Assembly: GCF_002105195.1 (NCBI RefSeq)
Contig: NZ_MUHU01000036.1
Span: 39,649 to 103,648 of the forward strand
DNA: 64,000 nt
Direction of reading: 5' to 3'
DNA from: Derxia lacustris
GTDB lineage: Bacteria; Pseudomonadota; Gammaproteobacteria; Burkholderiales; Burkholderiaceae_E
Position 1 is the stretch's first letter; each line of letters starts with the position of its first letter. Positions 41,823 through 50,966 of the stretch are shown one piece after another. The position numbers and the translations under genes were made by a program. The notes beneath the pieces were generated by a model. It had not been told where the DNA came from. It did no database searches and saw nothing but the letters and a program-made list of their open reading frames with translations.

Positions 41823-42569
41823 TCAGCCGATCGGCGCCAGATCGATCCGCAAGCCTTCGAGCCAGGGCAGCGTCGAATGGGCGATCGTCGCGCCGCCGTC
41901 GGCGCCGATGCGGCCGATCGACACTTCCAGATCGGCGAAGGCGATCAGCTCGGCGCGCCCGGCGTGGCCTTCGGCACGGGCGCGGCGCGCGCGCAGGGCC
42001 GGGCTGGCCGGCAGCGCGCGGTCGCGCACGCGGGCAAACCAGCTGCCGGCGCGCAGCAGATGCACGGCGCCCTCGGCGGCATGGCTGACGCCGCCCGCGC
42101 TGCCGGGCTCGCGCCGCCACAGTTCGTAGTACTCGGCCAGCGCGCCCCATTCATGCAGCGTGTCGCCGGCGAGCGCATTGGCGCCGAGGTCGGGCGCATC
42201 GCCGAGCGCGAAGTCGATCTGGCGATCCCAGCAGCACAGCCGGCCGCCCTCGGCCAGCCGGGTGATGCCGGCGAAGGCGCGCTGGCCGGCGAGCCAGTGC
42301 AGCTGGGCGTCGGTGCAGGCGGCAAAGCCGTCGACGCCGGTGAAGTCGGGCCGGTCGGGCGGCAGTTCGAGGTCGGCATGCCAGTCGGCGGTCTGGAGCC
42401 AGAAGCGGCGCGTGGCGGCGTCATGCACGCCGGGCGCCGCGAGCAGATCGCGGCGCCAGACGCCGAGGTAATCGGCGCCGACGCCGGCGACAAGCGCGGG
42501 CAGCGCGGCGGCAGCGCGCAGGGCGGGCATCGGCGGCGTGCCGGGCGGGACGGAGAAGCTGGCGGTCAT
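41823..42569 (-). CDS. Conserved hypothetical protein (beta-rich, cytoplasmic)
   Basis: A 248-residue protein without signal peptide or membrane segment. It begins with a GVWRRDLLAAPG segment, then TRRFWLQTADWHADLELPPDRPDF, LCCWDRQIDFALGDAPDLG, HEWGALAEYYELWRREPG and a C-terminal IAFADLEVSIGRIGADGG. The repeated W/D/P spacing suggests a beta-barrel-like fold such as calycin or HRI1-type proteins, but I cannot assign a function. Transcribed away from hisG and convergent with the envelope operon. Codon usage matches the neighbours, which supports a real gene. Confidence 0.75.
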   Translation of the reverse strand: MTASFSVPPGTPPMPALRAAAALPALVAGVGADYLGVWRRDLLAAPGVHDAATRRFWLQTADWHADLELPPDRPDFTGVDGFAACTDAQLHWLAGQRAFAGITRLAEGGRLCCWDRQIDFALGDAPDLGANALAGDTLHEWGALAEYYELWRREPGSAGGVSHAAEGAVHLLRAGSWFARVRDRALPASPALRARRARAEGHAGRAELIAFADLEVSIGRIGADGGATIAHSTLPWLEGLRIDLAPIG

Positions 42570-42694
42570 GGCGACGGGCGGGCGGTGGCGGATGCGCGGG
42601 ATTATCGGGAGCGCACCGCCGGCCCCGCGCGCTGCCGGCGGGGCGGCCGGTTTGCCGGTCCGGACGGCCCGGGCGACTGAACTAAACTCGCCCG

Positions 42695-43348
42695 ATGCTT
42701 ACCCTCGCCCTCTCCAAAGGCCGGATCTTCGAAGAGACCGTGCCGCTGCTTGTCGCCGCCGGCGTGAACGTCACCGAAAGTCCGGAGTCGTCGCGCAAGC
42801 TCATCCTGCCCACCAGCGACCCGGGCCTGCGCATCGTCATCGTGCGCGCCAGCGATGTGCCCACCTATGTGCAGTACGGCGGCGCCGATTTCGGCATTGC
42901 CGGCAAGGACGTGCTGATCGAGCACTGCGCCGAGCATGGCGACGGCGAAGGCCTGTACGAGCCCGTGGACCTGAACATCGCCGCCGCCCGCGTCAGCGTG
43001 GCGGTGCCGGCCAGCTTCGACTACGCGGCGGCCGTGCGCCGAGGCGCGCGCATCCGCGTGGCCACCAAGTACACCGCCATCGCGCGCGAGTTCTTCGGCG
43101 CCAAGGGCATGCATGTCGACCTCATCAAGCTCTACGGCTCGATGGAGCTGGCGCCGCTCGTGGGGCTGGCCGATGCCATCGTCGACATCGTTTCCACCGG
43201 CAGCACGCTGCGCGCCAACAACCTCGTCGAGGTGGAAGAAATCATGCGCATCAGCTCGCGGCTGATCGTCAACCAGGCCTCGCTCAAGCTCAAGCATGCC
43301 GAGTTGCAGCCGCTGATCGATTCGTTCCGGCGCGCGGTCGAAGGCTGA
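42695..43348 (+). CDS. hisG: ATP phosphoribosyltransferase catalytic subunit, short form
   Basis: First step of histidine synthesis: condensation of ATP and PRPP. At 217 residues this is the short HisG, lacking the C-terminal regulatory domain, so it needs HisZ, which is not in the window. Motifs include LALSKGRIFEETVPLL at the N-terminus and the PRPP loop LADAIVDIVSTGSTLRANNL. Short HisG is usual for Betaproteobacteria. ATG 42695 gives the standard N-terminus; there is no clear ribosome binding site before it, and a TAAACT word stands seven bases upstream. It opens the his operon and is divergent from the hypothetical gene. Confidence 0.95.
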   Translation: MLTLALSKGRIFEETVPLLVAAGVNVTESPESSRKLILPTSDPGLRIVIVRASDVPTYVQYGGADFGIAGKDVLIEHCAEHGDGEGLYEPVDLNIAAARVSVAVPASFDYAAAVRRGARIRVATKYTAIAREFFGAKGMHVDLIKLYGSMELAPLVGLADAIVDIVSTGSTLRANNLVEVEEIMRISSRLIVNQASLKLKHAELQPLIDSFRRAVEG

Positions 43349-43487
43349 TCGCGTGGCGGCGCCGACGCGCTGCCCACGATTGGCTGGCGGCGCTCACGCC
43401 GCGCCGGCGCCGCCCGTCCGCCGGGGCGCTTGCAGCATCCGCTCCCGGCACCATCCTCCGTCTTTCCCTCGCAGACCCGCCACCGCC

Positions 43488-44825
43488 ATGTCCGCCCCGC
43501 TGATCCACCGCCTCGCCACCACCGACGCCGACTTCGCCGCCAAGCTCGACCATCTGCTCGCCTTCGAGGCCGAGACCGACGCGGCGATCGAATCCGCCGT
43601 GGCCGGCATCCTGGCCGACGTGCGCAAGCGCGGCGACGCCGCCGTGCTCGACTACACGCGCAAGTTCGACCGCGTGGAAGTGGCCGACATGGCCGCGCTC
43701 GAAATCACGCAGGACCAGCTGCAGGCCGCGCTCGCCGCCATCCCGGCCGAGGTGCGCACGGCGCTCGAAGCCGCCGCCGAGCGGGTCCGCGAGTACCACG
43801 CGATCCAGCTCGACAAGACCGCCGGCAGCTTCAGCTACCACGACGCCGACGGCACGCTGCTGGGCCAGAAGGTCACGCCGCTCGACCGCGTGGGCCTGTA
43901 CGTGCCGGGCGGCAAGGCGGCCTATCCGTCGTCGATCCTGATGGATGCGATCCCGGCGCGCGTGGCCGGCGTGGGCGAGCTGGTGATGGTCACGCCCACG
44001 CCCGGCGGCCTGCGCAACGACACCGTGCTGGCGGCAGCCGCCATCGCCGGCGTGGACCGCGTGTTCGCCATCGGCGGCGCGCAGGCCGTGGGGGCGCTGG
44101 CCTACGGCACGGCTACCGTGCCCAAGGTCGACAAGATCGTCGGCCCCGGCAACGCCTATGTGGCCGAGGCCAAGCGGCGCGTGTTCGGCGTCTGCGGCAT
44201 CGACATGATTGCCGGCCCGAGCGAAATCCTGGTCATCTGCGACGGCAACACCGCCGCCGTGCCGGCGCTGGCCGACTGGGTCGCCATCGACCTGTTCAGC
44301 CAGGCCGAGCATGACGAACTGGCGCAGGCCATCCTGCTCACGCCCAGCGCCGAATTCGCCGATGCGGTCGAAGCCGCCATCGCGCGCCTGCTGCCCACGA
44401 TGCCGCGCCGCGACATCATCGCGACCAGCCTGCGCGACCGCGGCGCCATCGTCGTGGTACGCGATCTGGAGGAAGCCGCGCGCGTCGCCAACCGCGTCGC
44501 GCCCGAGCACATGGAAGTCAGCGTCGACGATCCGCATGCGCTGCTGCCGCTGCTCAGGCATGCCGGCGCCATCTTCCTGGGCCGCTACACCAGCGAAAGC
44601 CTGGGCGACTACTGCGCCGGCCCCAACCATGTGCTGCCCACCTCGGGCACGGCGCGCTTCAGCTCGCCGCTTGGCGTGTACGACTTCATCAAGCGCTCCA
44701 GCCTCATCGACGTGAGCGCCGCCGGCGCGCAGAAGCTGGGCCGCATCGCCAGCACGCTCGCGCACAGCGAAGGCCTGACGGCGCATGCGCGCGCCGCCGA
44801 GCTGCGGCTGGTCGACGAAGGCTGA
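43488..44825 (+). CDS. hisD: Histidinol dehydrogenase
   Basis: Last two oxidations of histidine synthesis (L-histidinol to L-histidine, NAD and Zn dependent). The 445-residue product has all the family landmarks: VGLYVPGGKAAYPSSILM, IGGAQAVGALAYGT, KIVGPGNAYVAEAKRRVFG, DMIAGPSEILVICDG, DLFSQAEHDELAQAIL and NHVLPTSGTARFSSPLGVYDF in parts. ATG 43488 (MSAPLIHRLATTDADF) is the usual start; the frame is open further upstream without homology. A 139-bp gap separates it from hisG. The next gene would normally be hisC, which is absent here. Confidence 0.96.
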   Translation: MSAPLIHRLATTDADFAAKLDHLLAFEAETDAAIESAVAGILADVRKRGDAAVLDYTRKFDRVEVADMAALEITQDQLQAALAAIPAEVRTALEAAAERVREYHAIQLDKTAGSFSYHDADGTLLGQKVTPLDRVGLYVPGGKAAYPSSILMDAIPARVAGVGELVMVTPTPGGLRNDTVLAAAAIAGVDRVFAIGGAQAVGALAYGTATVPKVDKIVGPGNAYVAEAKRRVFGVCGIDMIAGPSEILVICDGNTAAVPALADWVAIDLFSQAEHDELAQAILLTPSAEFADAVEAAIARLLPTMPRRDIIATSLRDRGAIVVVRDLEEAARVANRVAPEHMEVSVDDPHALLPLLRHAGAIFLGRYTSESLGDYCAGPNHVLPTSGTARFSSPLGVYDFIKRSSLIDVSAAGAQKLGRIASTLAHSEGLTAHARAAELRLVDEG

Positions 44826-44871
44826 GCGGCGCCGGCCAATCCGGCGCGGGCTCGCCGCGCCGGCGCCTGCC

Positions 44872-45159
44872 TCAGTCGTTGCGCTGGTCCGGCAGGTTCA
44901 GCGGCGGATCGTTGGGGCCGGGCAGCGTCGGCAGGCCGTCGCGGATGCGCTCGACCCGCACCTGCCCGCGCAGGATGAGCAGGCCGCGCAGCTTGTCGAG
45001 CCGGGCGCGCTGCTCGGCGTCGTAATGGTCGGACGGCGCCTCGATCAGCCGGTCGACCGCCGCCAGATCGTGCAGATCGAATCCGGCGTATTCCGCGTGG
45101 CGGCGAATCTCCAGATTCAGCTCCTCCACGTCACGCACGTAATGCTCGAGTTCGCTCAC
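44872..45159 (-). CDS. Small uncharacterised protein in place of hisC
   Basis: A 95-residue charged protein (MSELEHYVRDVEELNLEIRR at the start) with an amphipathic helical N-terminal half, a middle with DHYDAEQRARLDKLRGLLILRG, and a Pro/Asn-rich tail. I do not recognise a family. The start is uncertain: GTG 45159 has GAGG at good spacing; GTG 45165 adds two residues. It is on the opposite strand to the his genes, between hisD and hisB, where Burkholderiales have hisC. Codon bias in this frame is GC3-rich as in real genes of the window. Confidence 0.6.
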   Translation of the reverse strand: MSELEHYVRDVEELNLEIRRHAEYAGFDLHDLAAVDRLIEAPSDHYDAEQRARLDKLRGLLILRGQVRVERIRDGLPTLPGPNDPPLNLPDQRND

Positions 45160-45341
45160 GGGCACCTCGCCTCGAATGCTGATTGATGCACCGCATCATA
45201 AGGATGCCGCCCCGCATCCGTCTTTCTGCCCGGTAACCGGCCGCGCGACGGCGACGGCGCACTCGCGGGTTTATGCCAACATCCGGCCCATCTCCGCTTT
45301 TCCTTCCAAGCCCGCCGCCCTTTCCGGCGCGCGCCGAGCCC

Positions 45342-45944
45342 ATGACCAGCCCCAGCCCACGCATCGCGGAAGTCGTCCGCAACACCGCCGAGACGCGCAT
45401 CCGCGTCAGCGTCAATCTCGACGGCCAAGGCAGCGCCAAGCTCGCCACCGGCATCGGCTTCTTCGACCACATGCTCGACCAGATCGCGCGCCACGGCCTG
45501 ATCGACCTCGACATCCATGCCGACGGCGATCTGCACATCGACGGCCATCACACGGTCGAGGATGTGGGCATCGCGCTCGGCCAGGCCGTCGCCAAGGCGG
45601 TCGGCGACAAGAAGGGCCTGGTGCGCTACGGCCACAGCTATGTGCCGCTCGACGAGGCGCTGTCGCGCGTGGTGGTCGATTTCTCGGGCCGGCCCGGGCT
45701 GGTGCTCGACTGCAAGTTCACCGCCGGCAGCATCGGCGGGCTGGATACGCAGCTGGTGCATGAGTTCTTCCAGGGCTTCGTCAATCACGCGCTGGTCACG
45801 CTGCACATCGACAACCTGCGCGGCCACAACGCGCATCACCAGGCCGAGACCATCTTCAAGGCCTTCGGCCGCGCGCTGCGCATGGCCACCAGCCGCGACG
45901 AGCGCCTGGGCGATGTCATCCCGAGCACGAAGGGCATGCTGTGA
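45342..45944 (+). CDS. hisB: Imidazoleglycerol-phosphate dehydratase
   Basis: Sixth step of histidine synthesis: dehydration of imidazoleglycerol phosphate. A monofunctional 200-residue enzyme without the phosphatase domain of E. coli HisB. Metal-binding motifs are seen: GIGFFDHMLDQIARHG, DLHIDGHHTVEDVGIALGQA, and the symmetric partner LRGHNAHHQAETIFKAFGRA. ATG 45342 (MTSPSPRIAEVVRNT) is preferred over an in-frame ATG at 45273 that adds a Pro-rich stretch. A 176-bp gap precedes it, so hisB probably has its own promoter. Its stop overlaps the GTG of hisH (GTGA). Confidence 0.95.
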   Translation: MTSPSPRIAEVVRNTAETRIRVSVNLDGQGSAKLATGIGFFDHMLDQIARHGLIDLDIHADGDLHIDGHHTVEDVGIALGQAVAKAVGDKKGLVRYGHSYVPLDEALSRVVVDFSGRPGLVLDCKFTAGSIGGLDTQLVHEFFQGFVNHALVTLHIDNLRGHNAHHQAETIFKAFGRALRMATSRDERLGDVIPSTKGML

Positions 45945-46603
45945 GCGGGCGCATCGTCATCGTCGATTACGGCATGGGCAACATCCGCAGCGTCTATCAG
46001 GCCATGCGCCACGGCGCGCCCGAGGCCGATGTGCGCGTGACCAGCGACGCCGCCGAAGTGCTCGCCGCCGACCGCGTCATCCTGCCCGGCCAGGGCGCCA
46101 TGCCCGACTGCATGCGCTTCCTGCGTGAATCAGGCCTGCAGGACGCGGTGCTGAAGATGGCCGAGACGCATCCGCTGTTCGGCGTGTGCATCGGCGAGCA
46201 GATGCTGCTCGACGCCTCGGACGAAACCCACGGCGATCTGCCCACCGGTGGCCTCGGCCTCATCCCCGGCCATTGCGTGCGCTTTCGGCCCGAGGACATG
46301 CAGCTGGCCGACGGAACCCGCCTGAAGGTGCCGCACATGGGCTGGAACAACGTGCGGCAAAGCCCGCATGCGATGTGGGCCGGCGTGGAAGACGGCGCCA
46401 TGTTCTATTTCGTGCACAGCTTTCATGCGCAGGTGAAAGACCCGGCGCATTCGGTCGGCAAAACCCAGTACGGAGCGCCCGAAACGCCTGCCTTTACCTG
46501 CGCAATAGCGCGGGATAACATTTTTGCAACCCAGTTTCACCCCGAAAAGTCGTCGACCGCAGGGTTGACGCTGTACCGGAATTTCGCCTCGTGGCAGCCC
46601 TGA
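45941..46603 (+). CDS. hisH: Imidazole glycerol phosphate synthase, glutamine amidotransferase subunit
   Basis: The glutaminase subunit that supplies ammonia to HisF. The 220-residue protein has the class I amidotransferase triad: Cys83 in FGVCIGEQMLL and the His/Glu pair in FATQFHPEKSS near the C-terminus, plus the oxyanion segment ILPGQGAMPDCM. The GTG start overlaps the hisB stop (GTGA), so the two are coupled. The last 150 bases use noticeably more A/T at third positions than the rest, but the reading frame and motifs are intact. Confidence 0.95.
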   Translation: MSGRIVIVDYGMGNIRSVYQAMRHGAPEADVRVTSDAAEVLAADRVILPGQGAMPDCMRFLRESGLQDAVLKMAETHPLFGVCIGEQMLLDASDETHGDLPTGGLGLIPGHCVRFRPEDMQLADGTRLKVPHMGWNNVRQSPHAMWAGVEDGAMFYFVHSFHAQVKDPAHSVGKTQYGAPETPAFTCAIARDNIFATQFHPEKSSTAGLTLYRNFASWQP

Positions 46604-46652
46604 ATCCTTCTGCTTTGGCCGCCCTCATCTCTGCCACCCGCGCCCCTTTCCC

Positions 46653-47408
46653 ATGCTGCTGATTCCTGCAATCGACCTAAAAGACGGTCAGTGCGTTCGC
46701 CTCAAGCAAGGCGAAATGAACGATGCCACCGTGTTCTCGGAAGACCCGGGCGCCATGGCCGCCCACTGGCTCGCCCAGGGTGCGCGCCGGCTCCACCTGG
46801 TGGACCTGAACGGCGCCTTCGCCGGCAAGCCCAAGAACGAAGCCGCCGTGAAGTCGATCCTCAAGGCCATCGGCGGCCGCATTCCGGTGCAGATCGGCGG
46901 CGGCATCCGCGATCTCGACACGATCGAGCGCTATCTCGACGACGGCATCGACTACGTCATCATCGGCACCGCCGCCGTGAAGAACCCGGGCTTTCTGCAT
47001 GACGCCTGCGGCGCCTTCGGCGGCCACATCATGGTCGGGCTCGATGCCAAGGACGGCAAAGTCGCCACCGACGGCTGGAGCAAGCTCACCGGCCATGAAG
47101 TCGTCGACCTCGCCAAGAAGTTCGAGGACTACGGCGTGGAAGGCGTGATCTACACCGACATCGGCCGCGACGGCATGCTCAGCGGCGTGAACATCGAGGC
47201 GACGGTCAAGCTGGCGCGCTCGCTCAAGATTCCGGTGATCGCGTCGGGCGGCGTCGCCACCGTCAGCGACATCGAGGCGCTCTGCGCGGTGGAAGACGAC
47301 GGCGTCGAGGCCGTGATCTGCGGTCGCTCGATCTACACCGGCTCGCTCGACCTAAAGGCCGGACAGGCCCGCGCCGACGAACTGCGCGGCGAGAAGCCGG
47401 CCGCCTGA
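46653..47408 (+). CDS. hisA: ProFAR isomerase (phosphoribosylformimino-5-aminoimidazole carboxamide ribotide isomerase)
   Basis: A 251-residue TIM barrel performing the Amadori isomerisation before HisF. Catalytic Asp8 is in IPAIDLKDGQCVRLKQG, the second catalytic Asp in VIYTDIGRDGMLSGVN, and the phosphate-binding glycines in IGGGIRD and IASGGVATVSD. Length and motifs are those of dedicated HisA rather than the PriA type. The ATG lies 49 bp after hisH. Downstream, hisF follows after 73 bp. Confidence 0.95.
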   Translation: MLLIPAIDLKDGQCVRLKQGEMNDATVFSEDPGAMAAHWLAQGARRLHLVDLNGAFAGKPKNEAAVKSILKAIGGRIPVQIGGGIRDLDTIERYLDDGIDYVIIGTAAVKNPGFLHDACGAFGGHIMVGLDAKDGKVATDGWSKLTGHEVVDLAKKFEDYGVEGVIYTDIGRDGMLSGVNIEATVKLARSLKIPVIASGGVATVSDIEALCAVEDDGVEAVICGRSIYTGSLDLKAGQARADELRGEKPAA

Positions 47409-47481
47409 CGCGCTGGCGGGCCGCCGCGCCCGCCGGGTTAGCATCGCCGCTTCCCCGACTTCCGCCGAAGAGCCTCCGACC

Positions 47482-48249
<768 letters not shown>

Positions 48250-48341
48250 TGCAAGATGGCAGTCGGGTGCGCTGCAATGCGGCACGCCCTGGCCGCACTA
48301 CTCAAACGCTGCGCCACGCTCAACCCAACCCCGTCCACGCC

Positions 48342-48914
48342 ATGAAAACCCAGCTCCGCCGCCTGCTGCGCGAATGGGCGCCGACCGCGCTCTTCCTCGC
48401 CTGCATGTTCGCCTTCCGCTCGGCCGCCGCCGACTGGTACCAGATCCCGACTGGCTCGATGCTGCCGACGCTGCAAATCGGCGACCGCGTGCTGGTGGAC
48501 AACACCGCCTACAACCTGCGCGTGCCGTTCACCGACATTCACCTCGCCGAGCGCGCCATGCCGCAGCGTGGCGATGTCATCACCATGAAGTCGCCGGTCG
48601 ATGGCGAGCGGCTCATCAAGCGCGTGGTGGCGGTGGCCGGCGACCGCATCGCGGCCTTCAACGGCCAGCTGACGGTCAACGGCGAGGTCCAGCCGGGCCA
48701 TGCCGGGCATCTGGATTTCGGCCCATATGAAGTGCCGGCCGAGCATGTGTTCGTGATGGGCGACAACCGCGACAACAGCTTCGACTCGCGCTACTGGGGC
48801 CCGCTTCCGCTGGCCAATGTGCGCGGCCATGCGATCAAGGTGGTCGCCTCGCTCGACGGCCTGCTGCCGCGCGCCGACCGGCTGTGGGTCGACATCGCGA
48901 GCGCCGCGCCATGA
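48342..48914 (+). CDS. lepB: Signal peptidase I
   Basis: A 190-residue serine/lysine protease that removes Sec and Tat signal peptides at the outer face of the inner membrane. A single N-terminal membrane segment (residues about 13-30, APTALFLACMFAFRSAAA) precedes the catalytic Ser39 in QIPTGSMLPTLQIGD. The general base Lys93 is in GERLIKRVVAVAGD, and box E is GDNRDNSFDSRYWG. It is shorter than E. coli LepB, with one anchor and a small beta domain, so it may be an additional paralogue. An in-frame ORF extends upstream into hisF. The stop overlaps the hisI start (ATGA). Confidence 0.9.
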   Translation: MKTQLRRLLREWAPTALFLACMFAFRSAAADWYQIPTGSMLPTLQIGDRVLVDNTAYNLRVPFTDIHLAERAMPQRGDVITMKSPVDGERLIKRVVAVAGDRIAAFNGQLTVNGEVQPGHAGHLDFGPYEVPAEHVFVMGDNRDNSFDSRYWGPLPLANVRGHAIKVVASLDGLLPRADRLWVDIASAAP

Positions 48915-49345
48915 GCCGGCACGCCCACGATTGCGCCGATCACGCCCAGGCCGGCGACTGGCTTGATCATGTCCGCTGGGACGACAACGGCCTCGTGCCC
49001 GCCATCGCCCAGGAAGCCGCGACCAACGATGTGCTGATGGTGGCCTGGATGAACCGCGACGCGCTCGCCGCCACGCTCGCCCAGGGCGAAGCCGTGTACT
49101 GGAGCCGCTCGCGCAAGCGCCTGTGGCACAAGGGCGAGGAAAGCGGCCACACCCAGCGCGTGCTCGAAATCCGGCTCGACTGCGATCAGGACGTGGTCCT
49201 GCTCAAGGTCGAGCAGCGTGCTGGCGTGGCCTGCCACACCGGGCGCCATTCCTGCTTCTTCGAACGGCTCGACGCCGGCACCGAAGCGCCGCGCTGGGTC
49301 GCGGTCGATCCGGTGCTGGTCGATCCGGAAAGCATCTACAAATGA
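48911..49345 (+). CDS. hisI: Phosphoribosyl-AMP cyclohydrolase
   Basis: Third step of histidine synthesis, opening the adenine ring of PR-AMP. The 144-residue protein is the cyclohydrolase alone, not fused to HisE. It shows LMVAWMNRDALAATLAQGEAVYWSRSRKRLW in pieces, then the Zn/Mg site RLDCDQDVVLLKVEQ with CHTGRHSCFF. ATG 48911 overlaps the signal peptidase stop by 4 bp, and the hisI stop overlaps the hisE start by 4 bp (ATGA). Confidence 0.95.
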   Translation: MSRHAHDCADHAQAGDWLDHVRWDDNGLVPAIAQEAATNDVLMVAWMNRDALAATLAQGEAVYWSRSRKRLWHKGEESGHTQRVLEIRLDCDQDVVLLKVEQRAGVACHTGRHSCFFERLDAGTEAPRWVAVDPVLVDPESIYK

Positions 49346-49722
49346 GTTTCGACGCCAGTCTGCTGCAACGCCTCGCCGCCACCATCGAATCGCGCAAGGG
49401 CGCCGATCCGTCCACGTCCTATGTGGCGCGGCTGTTTTCCAAGGGCGAGGACGCCATCCTCAAGAAGATTGCCGAGGAAGCCGGCGAGACGGTGATGGCT
49501 GCCAAGGACGCCGAGCACGGCGCCAGGCCCGCCGACGAAGCCGCCCGCCTGCTCACCGGCGAAGTGGCCGATCTCTGGTTTCACAGCCTCGTCCTGCTGG
49601 CGCACCACAATCTCGGGCCGGAGGCGGTGCTGGCCGAGCTGGCGCGCCGCGAGGGGCTGTCCGGCATCGACGAGAAGGCGGCGCGCAAGGCCGCCAGCCG
49701 CGACGCCGACGAAGCCCGCTGA
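49342..49722 (+). CDS. hisE: Phosphoribosyl-ATP diphosphatase
   Basis: Second step of histidine synthesis, hydrolysing PR-ATP to PR-AMP. A 126-residue all-helical MazG-like protein with SYVARLFSKGEDAILKKIAEEAGE and the acidic EEAGETVMAAKD and EVADLWFHSLVLL motifs that bind Mg. It is a separate gene next to hisI, translationally coupled to it. It is the last his gene in this operon; HIT follows after 25 bp. Confidence 0.95.
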   Translation: MSFDASLLQRLAATIESRKGADPSTSYVARLFSKGEDAILKKIAEEAGETVMAAKDAEHGARPADEAARLLTGEVADLWFHSLVLLAHHNLGPEAVLAELARREGLSGIDEKAARKAASRDADEAR

Positions 49723-49747
49723 ACCGCATCACACCAAGGGGACAGAC

Positions 49748-50098
49748 ATGACCGACTGCATCTTCTGCAAGATCGTGCGCGGCGAAATTCCGGCCAAGGT
49801 GGCCTATGAAGATGATGATTTCATCGCCTTCCACGACATCGCGCCGGCGGCTCCGGTGCACCTGCTGCTGATTCCCAAGCAGCACATCGCCAGCCTCGCC
49901 GACCTGCGCGAGGAGCACCGCGACCTCATGGGTAAAATGCTCCTCCTCGCCCCCAAACTGGCTGCCGAGCACGGCGCCGGCAACGGTTTCAAGACCTTGT
50001 TCAACACGGGCAAGGACGGCGGACAGGTGGTGTTCCACCTCCACATGCACATCATCGGGGGCCCCCGCCCCTGGACCAACGCGCAACTCATCGGCTGA
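49748..50098 (+). CDS. HIT family protein (HinT-like)
   Basis: A 116-residue histidine-triad nucleotide-binding protein. It begins TDCIFCKIVRGEIPAKV and ends with the triad HLHMHIIGG, which hydrolyses purine nucleoside phosphoramidates in HinT. The small CxxC pair at Cys4/Cys7 is common in this branch. Position between hisE and tatA is standard in Betaproteobacteria. Cytoplasmic, probably a dimer. Confidence 0.93.
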   Translation: MTDCIFCKIVRGEIPAKVAYEDDDFIAFHDIAPAAPVHLLLIPKQHIASLADLREEHRDLMGKMLLLAPKLAAEHGAGNGFKTLFNTGKDGGQVVFHLHMHIIGGPRPWTNAQLIG

Positions 50099-50150
50099 TG
50101 GCCGGCCGCCCCGGTGGCGCGCGCAACCCCTGAACACACAAGGAATCGAC

Positions 50151-50354
50151 ATGGGCAGTCTCAGCATCTGGCATTGGCTCATCGTGCTGGTCATCGTGGT
50201 GCTGGTTTTCGGCACCAAGAAGCTGACGAGCGTGGGCAAGGACCTGGGCGGCGCGGTGCGCGGCTTCAAGGAAGGCATGGCCGAAGGCAATGCCGCCGCT
50301 TCCACGCCGGCCGACGCGAAGAAGACCATCGACGTCGAAGCGAAGGAAAAGTGA
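50151..50354 (+). CDS. tatA: Twin-arginine translocase subunit TatA
   Basis: A 67-residue protein with one membrane helix (residues about 5-20, SIWHWLIVLVIVVLVF), the hinge FGTKKLTSVGKDLGGAVRGFKEGM and a short charged tail. These are defining TatA features: the FG-x-KK hinge and the amphipathic helix. TatA oligomerises to form the translocation site for folded proteins. It starts the tatABC unit; an AAGGA ribosome binding site lies before the ATG. Confidence 0.95.
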   Translation: MGSLSIWHWLIVLVIVVLVFGTKKLTSVGKDLGGAVRGFKEGMAEGNAAASTPADAKKTIDVEAKEK

Positions 50355-50417
50355 TCGCCACGGCGGCCTGTGCCGCCGCGTCCTGCAACTTTCCCCTCCT
50401 CACCACGGCAAGCGGCG

Positions 50418-50966
50418 ATGCTCGATTTCAGCTTCGGTGAACTGACCATCATCGGCGCGGTTGCGCTGGTGGTGCTCGGCCCCGAAAAACTCCCCAAGGT
50501 TGCGCGCACCGTCGGCAGCTGGGTCGCCAAGGCCCAGCGCTACGTCAACGATGTCAAGGCCGACATCAACCGCGAAGTCGAACTGGCCGAGCTGCGCAAG
50601 ATGCAGCAGCAGATCGAGGAATCGGCGCGCGATCTGAAGAAGACGGTCGACGACAACCTCCAGACCGTGCATCACGAGATCGACGCGGCGCGCCACGAAG
50701 TGCAGCAGCTCGCCGCCGAGACCGAATCGGCCGCGACCGCCGCCCAGGTCAACGAACCCTGGCCGATGCACAAGTGGGAATGCGACGAGCACAACGCCTT
50801 CGCACAGGGCGAGTTCGTCAAGCCGGCGCCCACCGTGGAAAGCCTGGCCGCCGAGGTCGAATCGCTGCGCGCGCTGCTTCAGGGCGGCGCCACCGTCGGC
50901 TTCAAGTACGCGCCGCGCGCGCGTGCCCTGCGCGTGCGCCGCGCGCTTCGCAGAACCGCCTCATGA
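50418..50966 (+). CDS. tatB: Twin-arginine translocase subunit TatB
   Basis: A 182-residue TatB with N-terminal membrane helix (MLDFSFGELTIIGAVALVVL), the GPEKLPKVARTVG hinge and a long helical region (residues 30-110), with Glu8 in the membrane helix as usual. It binds substrate signal peptides with TatC. The C-terminal 60 residues (PWPMHKWECDEHNAF onward) and the Arg-rich tail are longer than in many TatB proteins, with no assigned role. The stop overlaps the tatC ATG (ATGA). Confidence 0.95.
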   Translation: MLDFSFGELTIIGAVALVVLGPEKLPKVARTVGSWVAKAQRYVNDVKADINREVELAELRKMQQQIEESARDLKKTVDDNLQTVHHEIDAARHEVQQLAAETESAATAAQVNEPWPMHKWECDEHNAFAQGEFVKPAPTVESLAAEVESLRALLQGGATVGFKYAPRARALRVRRALRRTAS

